A DNA stretch of 64,000 nt from Sanghuangporus weigelae (Eukaryota > Basidiomycota > Agaricomycetes > Hymenochaetales > Hymenochaetaceae): the NCBI GenBank assembly GCA_033182465.1, contig CP137323.1, positions 1,116,001-1,180,000 of the forward strand. The letters are read 5' to 3'. A model generated the notes under the pieces. That model made no database searches. It was not told where the DNA came from and worked only from the letters and a program-made list of their open reading frames with translations. Below are positions 48,459 to 58,800 of the stretch, one piece after another. The stretch's first letter is position 1, and every line of letters starts with the position of its first letter. A program made the translations under genes and the position numbers.

Positions 48459-49092
48459 TAGGGCTCCGACCGTATCCGTATACGGGTACGGTCGTATAAA
48501 AGAAGCTTCATACGGATACGGGCGTATATATACGCCCGTATATATGGCACACCAGACCGTTATACGGATACGGACAGCCCGTATACGGGGCATACGCCGT
48601 ATACGGCAGTTACAGAGCAGAAACTGTAGAACAGAAAAAAAATGAGTCGAACATGTTCATTTCGAGTTATCTGGACCTTACATAGCGCAAATACCGCACT
48701 CTCAAGTTGCTCACCCCTGCCAGGAAGGGCACAGCAGAGTCTGAGGCAAATTCAGTGGACCGCGATAGAAAGGAGATGCGTGGGAACAGGTACTGTTGTT
48801 GAATCCGGCAGTCCCTTCCTCATTTGGTAGCCCGGGAATATATTTTTCAAGTAAGTGATCTACCAAATCACCGAAAATTTCATAAAAATATACCTAATTC
48901 TATGCTACCGGGAGACACGGGACTCAGCTCCCGTATACGGCGTATAAGCCGTAAACGCCAAATTTCCAGACCTTTGAATACGGATACGGCCGCATATATA
49001 CGGCCCGTATATTTTGCTCTTCTTGTGTGATACGGATACGACCGTATACGGACGGCCCGTATACGGGTTATACGCATACGGTCGGAGCCCTA
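48459..49092. mobile_element. hAT-like MITE with CGTATACGG subterminal repeats
   Basis: A 634-bp element with terminal inverted repeats of at least 17 bp: TAGGGCTCCGACCGTAT at the left end and its complement at the right. Both ends are packed with degenerate copies of CGTATACGG and CGTATATATACG in both orientations, while the middle is unique. The flanks are ATCACGGG (48451-48458) and GTCACGGG (49093-49100), an 8-bp target duplication with one mismatch. TAGGG...CCCTA ends, an 8-bp duplication and subterminal repeats are features of the hAT superfamily. No transposase is present, so it is non-autonomous. Confidence 0.75.
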
Positions 49093-49100
49093 GTCACGGG

Positions 49101-49429
49101 TGGTTCCCATACTTTTTTTAGCCGGAATAAGGTCTTTGACATCTTGGTAAAACCTCTATGCCCCCATCACGCCGATTCCAATCAGGCATCTTACACACGC
49201 AAGTAGATCTTGGTTCTCGTCGTTCCAATATATATGTTGTCAATCGTCGAGAATGCCATCATCGAAGTTGTTGCTAAGTAAGGTGCGCGGTATCGCCCAC
49301 ATAATCTCGATATTAAGGGTGCGGGCTTGACCTACCTGATATCCCGTTAGTCAAGTGGCGGTGGCACACAATGTCCCGACCGACGCATGCAAACTCCAAG
49401 GCTATTATTCCGTCGCCGACAAAGGAGTT
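49101..49429. other. Spacer between the two non-autonomous elements
   Basis: About 330 bp between the MITE and the fold-back element. No gene or repeat is seen. Confidence 0.35.
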
Positions 49430-50535
49430 TTACAGCTGTTTTCAAAATACCTGAGAGGCACGTGATTGCATCACTTTTCTTGTCACAAGAGCCTCAAAAC
49501 ACAAATAATTTCGTATCTCACCCCAAACTCAACGGTTTCACATCTTCTAAGCTGCTAAACTCATTTTTTCGAAAGGGCTTTCATTTAAAAACAAAAATCG
49601 AGAAAATAGAGCAAAAACGGACCCCAAAATGGCGAAAATATGGTTTTTTGCCTCTTCTTTGCATGTGCATTTTTTTCTGTGATCCCTGCTGATCCAGAAC
49701 TTCCCCAAAGCTGTCAAAAATGATAATATGATCATAATATGAATTTACAAGTTGAATTTGAGTTGAATTGTGCACCAGAACATACTGCTTTGAGGCATGC
49801 CTGAATCACTCAAAACTCATCATTTCCCCCAGCCTCCCAAGCTCCAGGAAAAAATCTTACAGTCCAGATTCATGCATGTAAATTCATTTTGGATATAATA
49901 GACTAGGTTTGTATATTAGCTAGGGCCTCAGCATCCATGCGTGAGCTGGGCTGAGCAAGAGGTTCTGGTTGTATGCACCATTCTAGACAGCATCTCCCCA
50001 GCTCACCAGTGGATGCTGAGGCCCTAGCTAGTGCACAAACCTAGCCTATTACACCTAAAATGAATTTACATGCATGAATCTGGCCTGTAAGAATTTTTCC
50101 TGGAGCCTGGGAGGCTAGGGGGAAATGATGAGTTTTGAGTGATTCAGGCATGCCTCAAAGCAGCACATTCTGGTACACAATTCAGCTCAAACTCAGTCTG
50201 TAAATTCATTTTATAATCATATTATCATTCTGGATAGCTTTGGGGAGGTGCTGGACCAGCAGGGATCACAGAAAAAAATGCACATGCATGTAAGAGGCAA
50301 AAAACGATATTTTCGCCATTTTGAGGTACTTTTTTGCTCTATTTTCTCGATTTTTGTTTCTAAATGAAAGCCCTTTCGAAAACATGAGTTTAGCAGCTTA
50401 GATGATGTGAAACCGTTGAGATTCGGGTGAGATATGATTTTATCTGTGTTTTGAGGCTCTCATGGCGAGAAAAGTGGTGAAATCACGTGATTGCCAACAA
50501 TTTTGCAACTAGCTGTATTTTGAAAACAGCTGTAA
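49430..50535. mobile_element. 1.1-kb fold-back element (two ~530-bp inverted arms)
   Basis: The left arm 49430-49950 and the right arm 49996-50535 are diverged inverted copies around a ~45-nt loop. The outer ends are TTACAGCTGTTTTCAAAATA on the left and its complement on the right. The inner ends pair through GGGCCTCAGCATCCA and TGGATGCTGAGGCCC. If the element proper is CAGCTG...CAGCTG, it is flanked by TA on both sides, as for Tc1/mariner insertions; since TA is palindromic this is not proof. No open frame for a transposase. A transcript across it would make a long hairpin. Confidence 0.8.
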
Positions 50536-51931
50536 CGTAACCAGTCGCTCCGGTTCTAGATAAAAGCCCTCCAAGGACTGTTAGCTCTCTCGATGGATAG
50601 TTCGAATCTTGCATTGATCTAACGGTAGCTCCGGCTTCAAACCTGTCGAGATGTTGGAATCCAAATCGACGAAGTAGTCTTGATCTGGGAATATTCTTGG
50701 CATGTGACCTAAAAAGTATTATCTTCATTTTACAGTCGTGATTCAGCTTAATCATTTCATGTTTCCACTTTGTCTCTGTTACTCCTTGTGATGTATTTTA
50801 TTTGTATTTGCGCCTCACGTTTGCATCATCAAAGAAATGTAGAAAGCCTATAAATATGTAGTTTATTCCCATGTATTTCTCTAGTTCTCGAATCTAATAG
50901 CTGTGTGCTCGAATACTTCGTTTGCTCCCTTGCTCACACGAGACTCATTTCACATCATAACTTTGTGCTTGAAAAGCTTAAACGCTCCCAGTTTTGCTGC
51001 CGCTTGCATTCGAAGAGCTGAAACAGAGGCTGGACTTGTGAACGGACGTTATTGGGCAATGGCGATCAAAGCCATGCAGGTGCTCAGAGGAACCTACGTT
51101 AATGGAGTTGGAAAATTTGGACCTTTTTTATGTTTACAGTAAAAAAAGGAAGCATATGGAATCCCAAGGTTAGATGGAAAGCTAGAAGAATCCAAACGGG
51201 ATGATGGTTGATGCAAGTGTCGTGTGATTGGAGCAGGATTGCTCACCGTGACACGCATTGATCTGGTTCCCAACTAGGGACTTTCAATTTCAAACCCATA
51301 CGTCTTCTCTTGCTTTCTCAGCGGGCCAGCCTTGTCAGACTCATTCCTCCATATTGACCGGTGCTGAGAAAGAGAAGCATGGTGTATTAAATGAGGTCCT
51401 CTTGTTTCCGATGATGATGAGGCCGGGCCGAAGCGCGAGTCTACTAAAAAGCGGATGCAGCATTGCAACTGGATACGTCAAGTCCCAAGGATCATAGCTA
51501 TTTGCTACTTTCGACTTCAATTCCTCGCCACCATCCCCAGTATGAAAGTGATTTCGGGTTTCTATTTTATTTCTGCCAATTAGCGTATAGAGTAGTTCTA
51601 TCCCTCATGCACGGTGTCAACTTGCCGCTAGCTTCAACAATCTTTAAGCATTCTTCACCCCACTTCCTACTCCAAGAAGAGCATGGACAAAAGCGAGATG
51701 TTGGGTGGCGTTTAGATGCCACATATAGAGACCAATTTCCTTCATCGTGTGCAGAACAAGTTCCACGGTCATAACATCTTGCTTTGCGACTTTAGCTCTG
51801 GCCGAAGGTGGACAGTTCGTTCAGCAGGTCATCCCATACATCGATAACTTCGTCGAGCGTACCATTTATGAATTGCCCATATGCATCATTGATGGGTTCG
51901 GACTACGTCTAGGTCGAGCACAACGTGCAAT
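50536..51931. other. Region upstream of the retrotransposon
   Basis: No gene is recognised. Open frames at 50903-51142, 51258-51497 and 51463-51774 (+) are short and unconnected. The frame at 51747 runs on into the LTR, so a host gene could have been cut by the insertion, but I cannot show it. Confidence 0.3.
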
Positions 51932-52283
51932 TGTGAAAGGATCCGCTCAAAAACTCGCATCAGGATCGACACGATCAACAGATCTACACGATCAGCTTTC
52001 CAAACGCGACCGGTAACCAAGCCAGCTATCAAAGGCCCAAGCAATCGAGCGGCCTAGGCAACAGTAACCCGTTACCACCCGAGCGCTAGAAGCACCGAAG
52101 CGGATACGTAATCCCGCTAACAGCTAACACCGCCGACCGCCTATTACCGCGGACTACCACTCTAACGCCGCCGACCAAGCAACCAGAGCGACCTCGATCA
52201 AAAGAAGCGATCAAACTTCTTAGAAGTCCAGAAGCACAACTACTAAAGCCTAAACGCTAAAAGGCTAAAGGCTAATAAGGTTT

Positions 52284-52925
52284 ATGGAGACCTCACTGGC
52301 ATTTCAGCACTGTCAAGTCTGTGCACGAGTTTACATGGTCCTTTATGAAGTATACTACTTAGTATGCACGGCAACAGTTGGTACGCGTGACTGTCACATC
52401 GAAACCGAGCGACACCTTCAAGATACAATGCATTCCAATCCACCAAACCCAGTGGTACCCAAGAAACGAGAGGAACTCACGATCACAACTCGAACCCCTC
52501 GAACTGCGAACCCGATAACTTGGAGAATGATTGGATGGTATAGACCGGAGTTGCACACACCATGTCCAGCATCTACGATACAGGCAAACCTTTATTTACC
52601 AAGAGATGCGAACCTGGAGACCAAGCAATTACAACTCCTTATACAACGAAGGATATGGCGCTACATTCGAGATATACGATACGAAGGCAAAGCATGGCTA
52701 GTCACCAGAACCCAGCAGAACCCACCAGCAGAGCTTATGCAGTTCATGATATGCCTTGGACCATACTCTACACCGACCCGACACCTTAACACTGACGTGC
52801 GAGTTATGCTTACCCTCGCTGGACCTCGAGATGAATTCCGAAGAATCACATACCGAGCAGCCTACATCGCTCCAAGAGCAAAGATGCCACTCAATGACGG
52901 CAATGACATCGTTATGGAGTACTGA
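52284..52925 (+). CDS. LTR-encoded ORF, 213 aa, unknown function
   Basis: An open frame of 214 codons including the stop lies wholly inside the 5' LTR and is repeated without change in the 3' LTR. The first ~30 residues are Cys/Tyr/Val-rich (CQVCARVYMVLYEVYYLVC), possibly a hydrophobic helix. The rest is Arg/Thr/Pro-rich and soluble-looking, with ITWRMIGWYRPELHTPCPA and QLLIQRRIWRYIRDIRYEG. Codon choice (CGA, GCA and ACC frequent) resembles that of gag and pol. No family is recognised. Coding ORFs inside LTRs are rare; the superantigen of MMTV is a positional parallel only. Confidence 0.5.
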   Translation: METSLAFQHCQVCARVYMVLYEVYYLVCTATVGTRDCHIETERHLQDTMHSNPPNPVVPKKREELTITTRTPRTANPITWRMIGWYRPELHTPCPASTIQANLYLPRDANLETKQLQLLIQRRIWRYIRDIRYEGKAWLVTRTQQNPPAELMQFMICLGPYSTPTRHLNTDVRVMLTLAGPRDEFRRITYRAAYIAPRAKMPLNDGNDIVMEY

Positions 52926-53139
52926 CAGTGGAGCATTCCATATCGGAGCACCACCTCTATTGTCTCAGTCAGCAACTCCAAAGAATTCTGTCATAGTGGA
53001 GACGACCTTACAAAGATTGGAGCAAAGTGGAGCGAAGCGCAGCAGGATGACAAAGGAACAGATGTAATGGTGGAGGAAAGTGGAGTAAAGTGGAGACAGG
53101 ATGAGTAAGAAATAGGACGGAAAATGGAATATCTGGGAG

Positions 53140-53148
53140 CATAAATAG
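53140..53148 (+). promoter_or_regulatory. TATA-like motif of the LTR promoter
   Basis: CATAAATAG follows the GTGGAG-rich stretch and precedes the likely U3/R boundary. This position fits the promoter for the genomic RNA. The start site is not known. Confidence 0.4.
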
Positions 53149-53506
53149 TTGTAGGATTAGGCCCTCATTTCCCCATCTTTCGATCCTCTTAACACACTGG
53201 TGTAAAGCTTGCCCTACAGCGAGCTATTACTGTGTGCTTTGTACTATCACGCCTCTTGGAAATCCCAATCTGCTTTACTATTACCTCGTATCTGAAAGCA
53301 TCCATAACTCGGACCGTGACTAGGAAGGCTAGTAAGGGACCGCGTGGTACAGCCAGACGTGGGTAGATAAGATCACCTCTGCACAACACACCGCTGCTTA
53401 GGCAAAAGGATCAAACCGGTGTAACCCCGGGCCTACTCCCTAACATTGGATCGAAAGATCACTCGCTAGTTTTACCACCACCTCTCACGGGCAAGGTTCT
53501 TGGCTA

Positions 53507-53848
53507 GTGTTTTATCGAGGCGAGGACCGTCGACCTCAAGTCCCTATCGACGTCACTAGTTTCGAGACTAGTACCCATATCGAATCCTCAGGACAAGTGC
53601 ACATCCTGGAGAACGACAAACCCGATTCACTTAAATCACATATCTACTATCATAACCCCTACAACGACGAAGTGTACCTAATAGCAAAGGCATCTGGTAG
53701 CCCTGCAGTTGGGAGCACGCAAACAACAACCACGAAAGTAGCAGCAGTCCCTTCCACTATTGCTACATTCGACGAGAAAGGAACTACTTGGTTAACAGCA
53801 CCAAGGAACAATAACCCTGAAGCATCAGGCGAGAAACGAAGTTCATGA
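53507..53848 (+). CDS. Retroelement ORF1, 113 aa, unknown function
   Basis: The first open frame after the 5' LTR. It ends in an ATGA overlap with ORF2: its TGA stop shares bases with the ATG at 53845, which would allow coupled termination-reinitiation. The protein is Thr/Ser-rich with one more ordered stretch, HIYYHNPYNDEVYLIAKASG. No known domain. It lies in the same reading phase as gag, one frame off ORF2. It may be a leader protein or the N-terminal part of a frameshifted product. Confidence 0.5.
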   Translation: MFYRGEDRRPQVPIDVTSFETSTHIESSGQVHILENDKPDSLKSHIYYHNPYNDEVYLIAKASGSPAVGSTQTTTTKVAAVPSTIATFDEKGTTWLTAPRNNNPEASGEKRSS

Positions 53849-54879
53849 ACCGATCAGGAAACGCCAACAACAGAAGTAACGGTCATCGAACGAACGAACG
53901 GGCGAACGATAATCAAACGAGGTTCACACCTAGATCCCTCGACGAACGAGTTCAACATATCACCAACAGGCTACGAAGTCTGGAAAGCGATCACGACATA
54001 CTATACGCGACAACGAACCACAGCATATTGTATCCACCAGTGATCAGAAGGCTACAAGAAAGGGTTGAAAGACTGGAAGAACGAACTGCAAACACGGGGC
54101 AGTCAAACAGTCTACCAACCGGAGCATACGCGACAGCAGTAGGAGATCGATTCGAAGCACTCGAAACAACTACTCGAAGAATTGGAGCACAGGTAGCAGC
54201 TCTAGAGAGATATACTCTGGAATTGGATCGAGCAGCAGGGGCACTCAATCAACGGGTCATAGACGGAAACGGAGTACTTGACCGAGAGCTCAACGCTATC
54301 CGAAACAGGATTACTGCTCAGGAACAACAACTACAGACAATCGAGACGAGAATCGGAGAGCTTAACAGGACAGCTCTAGATCAGCCAAGGATTGTTCAAG
54401 ACATCCATAACCTGCGAGAAGCCCTACTCCAACTAGGACAAACAATCGAGTCGAGTCAACGCACCTACGCAGCTATACTCACATCGGTACAGACAACCGA
54501 AGCTACCTCAAGGAACATACTCGAACACGCTCAACGAATTCGAGAAGTAGCTCAGGCAGCACAACGCTGGGAATACTTTCTACCAAGAGAGAGAGCCCAA
54601 CAGGAACAGAGTTCTGACGAATCAGTGTCCTCAGACGAAGAAGCATCACGAAGGCCATTCTTACTCAGAACCCCACCTCGAACGGTTGTCATCCAAGTAC
54701 CAACAGTACCTGCAGTACCAGCAAGTGGTTCAGTAGCAACCCAAGCGCCAGAGAATCCACCACCACCATCCTATTCACCACCAGCAGTGCCCATAAGCAC
54801 TTACGATCATGTCGACAACCGACCAGAAGGTGCAAGCACTGGAGCAGCAACTACAGACTCTTCAGACACAACTCTCTAA
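53845..54879 (+). CDS. Retroelement ORF2, 344 aa coiled-coil protein
   Basis: It starts at the ATGA overlap with ORF1 and ends 71 nt inside gag. The N-terminal ~30 residues are Asn/Arg-rich. Residues ~35-250 are predicted coiled coil by eye, with heptad-like runs such as RVQHITNRLRSLESDHDI, RLQERVERLEERT and LNAIRNRITAQEQQLQTIET. An acidic Ser patch (SSDESVSSDEEAS) and a Pro-rich end follow. It could be an oligomerising structural protein or an N-terminal capsid partner of Gag. No known family is recognised, and most Ty3/gypsy elements lack such an ORF. Confidence 0.65.
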   Translation: MNRSGNANNRSNGHRTNERANDNQTRFTPRSLDERVQHITNRLRSLESDHDILYATTNHSILYPPVIRRLQERVERLEERTANTGQSNSLPTGAYATAVGDRFEALETTTRRIGAQVAALERYTLELDRAAGALNQRVIDGNGVLDRELNAIRNRITAQEQQLQTIETRIGELNRTALDQPRIVQDIHNLREALLQLGQTIESSQRTYAAILTSVQTTEATSRNILEHAQRIREVAQAAQRWEYFLPRERAQQEQSSDESVSSDEEASRRPFLLRTPPRTVVIQVPTVPAVPASGSVATQAPENPPPPSYSPPAVPISTYDHVDNRPEGASTGAATTDSSDTTL

Positions 54880-55897
54880 ACACAGCATCAAGCTTCCGAA
54901 GTACTATGGCAAGCGAAGCGAAGATATTGATCTGTGGATTAGTCGATGTATCTCGAAGCTGGCACAGCATGGAGTCAAGGATGAGGAGGAGATCGCAAAG
55001 AGCCTATTTGCGGCACTAGAAGGCGACAGCTACGATTGGTTTGCAGAGAAGAATACCCTAACATCATTCGATGCCAATGGGAAACTGAAACCAGTACCTG
55101 CGATTATCGCTGCAACAAATGGAATGTTCGCATCACTCAAGGACATGCTGAACTGGATGAGGATCCGAGCAGGACATCCGATCATTGGAGAACAGGAAGC
55201 CCTATTCCAACTACTATGCATCCAGCAGAAAGGAGCAAGCATTAGGGCGTACAACGACGAGTTCCGACGACTCAAAGCACGAGCACCAGACACGATGGAT
55301 AAGCAGATGCTCAAGTACATCTATGTCAAAGGACTAGACATGTGGGTCAAACGACGAGTCGAATCTGTACAACCCGACGCTTTCGAGAAGAACGACCTCG
55401 ATGCATGGATGGAATGGACAAGCAACCTAGCAAACTCTGATGCCAGGCAAAGGCTCATGGGTAGTCAAACATACACCCCGAGATTCAAATCGAACGGACA
55501 GTCATCTTTCCGACCACCAGTACAAACAACGAAACGAGATCCAGACGCCATGGATGTAGATGCACTCCGAGGCTTGCCGAAGAAGGGAGGCAAATGCTAC
55601 AACTGTGAAAAGTCAGGACATTACGCAAAGGATTGCAAGGCACCAAGGAAGCAAAAGGGTTCTTCCTCTAAGCGGCCGAAGAAGACTAATGGTGTAAAAC
55701 GGAGGACGATGACAACACGAACAATCGATTTCAAGGAAACATGTCCCGATCCACACTGCCGAAGGCCAGTCCACTACGACCATGTAGCATGGGCTAAAGG
55801 CGATGAATCAGCAGGATGGACTTGCAAGCATGACGAAGAATACCGAAACAACATTCGCAAATCCCTAGCAAGTAAAGAGCAACAGGGAAAAGATTAA
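54809..55897 (+). CDS. gag: Gag polyprotein with CCHC zinc knuckle
   Basis: 362 aa. A short coiled-coil start is followed by the retrotransposon capsid domain, with the usual landmarks LPKYYGKRSEDIDLWISRCI, LEGDSYDWF and YNDEFRRLKARAPD. The zinc knuckle CYNCEKSGHYAKDC lies near residue 270, in a basic Lys/Arg-rich context. A second Cys/His cluster (CPDPHCRRPVHYDHVAW) near the end is unusual. The last codons carry the slippery heptamer GGGAAAA just before TAA, allowing a -1 shift into pol. Gag forms the particle and packages the RNA. Confidence 0.92.
   Translation: MSTTDQKVQALEQQLQTLQTQLSKHSIKLPKYYGKRSEDIDLWISRCISKLAQHGVKDEEEIAKSLFAALEGDSYDWFAEKNTLTSFDANGKLKPVPAIIAATNGMFASLKDMLNWMRIRAGHPIIGEQEALFQLLCIQQKGASIRAYNDEFRRLKARAPDTMDKQMLKYIYVKGLDMWVKRRVESVQPDAFEKNDLDAWMEWTSNLANSDARQRLMGSQTYTPRFKSNGQSSFRPPVQTTKRDPDAMDVDALRGLPKKGGKCYNCEKSGHYAKDCKAPRKQKGSSSKRPKKTNGVKRRTMTTRTIDFKETCPDPHCRRPVHYDHVAWAKGDESAGWTCKHDEEYRNNIRKSLASKEQQGKD
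55885..55891 (+). promoter_or_regulatory. -1 ribosomal frameshift site GGGAAAA (gag to pol)
   Basis: In the gag frame the bases read CAG GGA AAA GAT TAA, so the heptamer is G GGA AAA, the canonical X XXY YYZ form. Slipping back one base gives GGG AAA AGA TTA, which stays open into pol. The gag stop is 3 nt beyond the heptamer. A weak 5-bp stem (CATCG 55904-55908 with CGATG 55921-55925) follows. Confidence 0.75.
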
Positions 55898-58800
55898 GAC
55901 CTCCATCGAACGAGACTGCGCGATGTGAGTGTGACAAGGGTGACGAGAAAGGTTTCAACAACCAGTGTTTCAAACCTCCTGGGTTCAACCCCAGTGAAGC
56001 GATGTACAATAAGCGATTGCCAATACAAGCATTGCATCCCCGATTACCTATTCGAGTGAAGGTTGGAACAAAGACCCTAGCAGTCAAAGCGTTAATCGAT
56101 TCCGGAGCTACATGCAGCACGATACACCCCAACCTGGTACGACACTACAGCCTATTCAAAAAGAGGCTTGATCACCCTCGACCTTTGAATAATGCGGATG
56201 GAAGTCCCAACCAAGGAGGAGCAATCACGCACGAGGTCTACACATTAATTTTTGATGGACCTAAACCGCAGCCACAAACGTTGGCAGTAGCAACCACAGG
56301 ACAGGATCAAGTGATCCTAGGAATTGACTATTTGGCCAAAGTCAATCCCGAAATTGATTGGAAGAATCAAGTATGGAATCGGAATGGTAATTCGATACCA
56401 TTCGAGCTCAACGTCATACGAGCTACCAAGAAGCGAAGGCACAGGAAGCGCAAACGGAAACGGCAAACGAAAGGCAAACCTGACAAGACAAGACCTAGGC
56501 ATAACACGAAGCAACAGGCTCAGGACAGAGACAACTATCGACACTCTGGAGCACCAGGAATAATATTTGCGCCAAGGAGAGACAACAACGGACACTCTCA
56601 CGAAACGAAGCCACAAGCGAAGCCGGAAACCAGACCAGCAACACCAAGACTGGAACAGGCAAAACAGACGCCAGAAGTGAAGAGTCCGAGCACGGAAAAT
56701 ATACCAGACTCTGCAACGAAACAGCCACAACAGGAAACGGCAAACAAGCATCATCGAGATGAGGAGGAAATAAACTACACTCCCAAGCGATGGAAGAAAC
56801 AGGCACCACAAGGAACGAGTATAGTGCAACGACGACCAAGGCACATACCGAGACGGATGATCCCAGCATGGCAATTGTACCAGACATCCGAAGGCGAAAC
56901 AGAAGAGATAACAGGCAAGCATAGCCTAGACGAACAGGAGGAAATAAACGACTCTCCGAAACGTTGGAAGAAACAACCACCACAGAAGATACATCCACTG
57001 AGGCAAAACATGCCGGAAGATGAAGAACTCTGGCCATCACCAGAAGAAAACCCGGGCATGAAGTATAGGATACGACCACGAAAGACACGGTATCCAGAGA
57101 AGCCAGTGGCAGGCATTATACGACCGAGAACGGCATCGTTAATGCGAGGAGCGAGTCCCACACCGAAGCGTACAAGATGGGCAGACAACGAAAGCGATAT
57201 CGAGATGCAAGACGAGCAGGAGACAACAGAAGACACTCCTATGCACGATATAGAGCCAGAAGACATTGAAAGTCTTAGGACGACCAACCAACCAGCTACC
57301 CTTACCAGAAAGGAAGAGCTTGCTGCAAAGCTAGAGCTAGACATCAATCGAAATTGGTCACCAAGGCAGCAGAACCAAGTCTCACAGCCTCTGAACAAAG
57401 CGAGTTCAGTATCCCAGCAGTATTCTCAACAAAAGGCAGCCGCAGAAGGACTACTAGGAACACAGAAACGAGATTGGCGAAAACTCCTACCAAAGGAAAT
57501 AGAAGACTACGCAGATGTCTTTGATCCTGACAAGTCAAGAAGGTTACCCAAGCATACGAAATGGGATATGGCGATTAACCTCAAAGAAGGAGTACCATTA
57601 CCGAAACCAAGGCCTATTATCAAGCTCACACGAGAAGAGCAGGCAGCACTCGATGCTTATGTCAAAGAGTTACTTGACAAAGGATGGATTGAAAAGGTTC
57701 AACCACATGAACCATGTCCGGTAGCAGCACCAGTCTTCTTTGTAGGAAAGAAAGACGGAGGAGCACGAGCAGTAACCGATTACCGAGACATCAACGACAC
57801 GACAGTATCAGATCCATACCCGATACCGATCATGAGTGTTCTCCCAGAGAAACTGGAGAAAGGAAAATTCTTCTTTACACTCGACATGCGATCAGGTTAC
57901 AACAACCTGCGAATCCAAGAAGGAGACGAGTGGAAGGCAGCATTCCGAGTTGGCAATGCAGTCTACAAGCCAAAGGTCATGATGTTTGGAATGAAGAACT
58001 CACCTGCAGTATTCCAACGATTCATGAATGACAACTTCGAATATTGGCTCAGGACAGAAGAAGCACTCAACTATTTGGACGACCTTATTGGTCAAGCACA
58101 AACTGAAGAGGAACATTGGAAACTCCTCAGGGCAATTCTACAGAAATGCCGAGAGCTCGACATTTACCTCAAAATCGAGAAATGTCACTTCCTCCAAACC
58201 CAGCTCGACTACTTGGGATTTGTAGTAGGAACGAAAGGCATCCAGATGGATCCTTATAAGCTCAAAGCTATTCACGAATGGCCAGTGCCAAAGACGAAAC
58301 GACAAGTTCGAAAGTTCCAAGGATTTTGTAACTTCTACCGAAGATTCATCAGGAACTATGCCGATACATTCGCACCTATTGGCGACCTTATCAAAAAGGA
58401 TCGCAAGTTCATATGGGCAGAGGCACAAGATAAGGCATTCGAAAGTATCAAGAAGGCATTCGAAACGGAAGTCGCATTGGCAATGCCAAAGCCAGACAAA
58501 CCATATACATTGGAAACCGATGCATCCGATGTAGCGATTGGTGCAGTCTTACAACAAGAAGACAACCAAGGAGAACTGAGACCTTTAGGTTTCATGTCGA
58601 AAACTCTAACGAACACCCAACGAAACTATCCGACGCATGACAAAGAGATGCTAGCAATCATGGAAGCACTCAAGCATTGGAGACACCTATTGGAGGGAAC
58701 CAAAGAACCAGTAACAATCCGAAGCGATCATGCAAATCTCCGATACTTCATGACAGCTCAGAATCTATCGAGACGTCAAGCGAGATGGGCATTAGAGTTA

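Larger units (their letters stand above)
51934..53445 (+). repeat. 5' LTR
   Basis: It starts TGAAAGGATCC; the true first bases may lie up to five nt earlier, as the two copies differ just before GTGAAAGG. The likely end is CCCTAACA at 53445, giving about 1.5 kb, but only the first 1288 bp can be checked against the 3' copy. It contains a 213-codon ORF, a GTGGAG-rich stretch at 52926-53097 and a TATA-like CATAAATAG at 53140. No clear tRNA-type primer site is identified after it; TTGGATCGAAAGATC follows directly. Confidence 0.85.

Noticed and set aside
53446-53465. tRNA primer-binding site right after the 5' LTR
   Set aside because: The bases TTGGATCGAAAGATC start with a TGG as expected, but I cannot match them to a tRNA 3' end, and the LTR end itself is not confirmed because the 3' copy is cut.
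56002-56004. ATG at 56002 as the true pol start
   Set aside because: The frame is open upstream into gag and a canonical slippery heptamer is in register, so a Gag-Pol fusion by -1 shift is more likely than initiation here.
56317-57398. Three overlapping minus-strand frames of about 200 codons (56317-56922, 56495-57088, 56775-57398)
   Set aside because: They are opposite the Lys/Glu/Arg-rich pol linker. Their Ser/Cys/Leu/Val/Phe-rich composition is the antisense of that linker, and they overlap one another.
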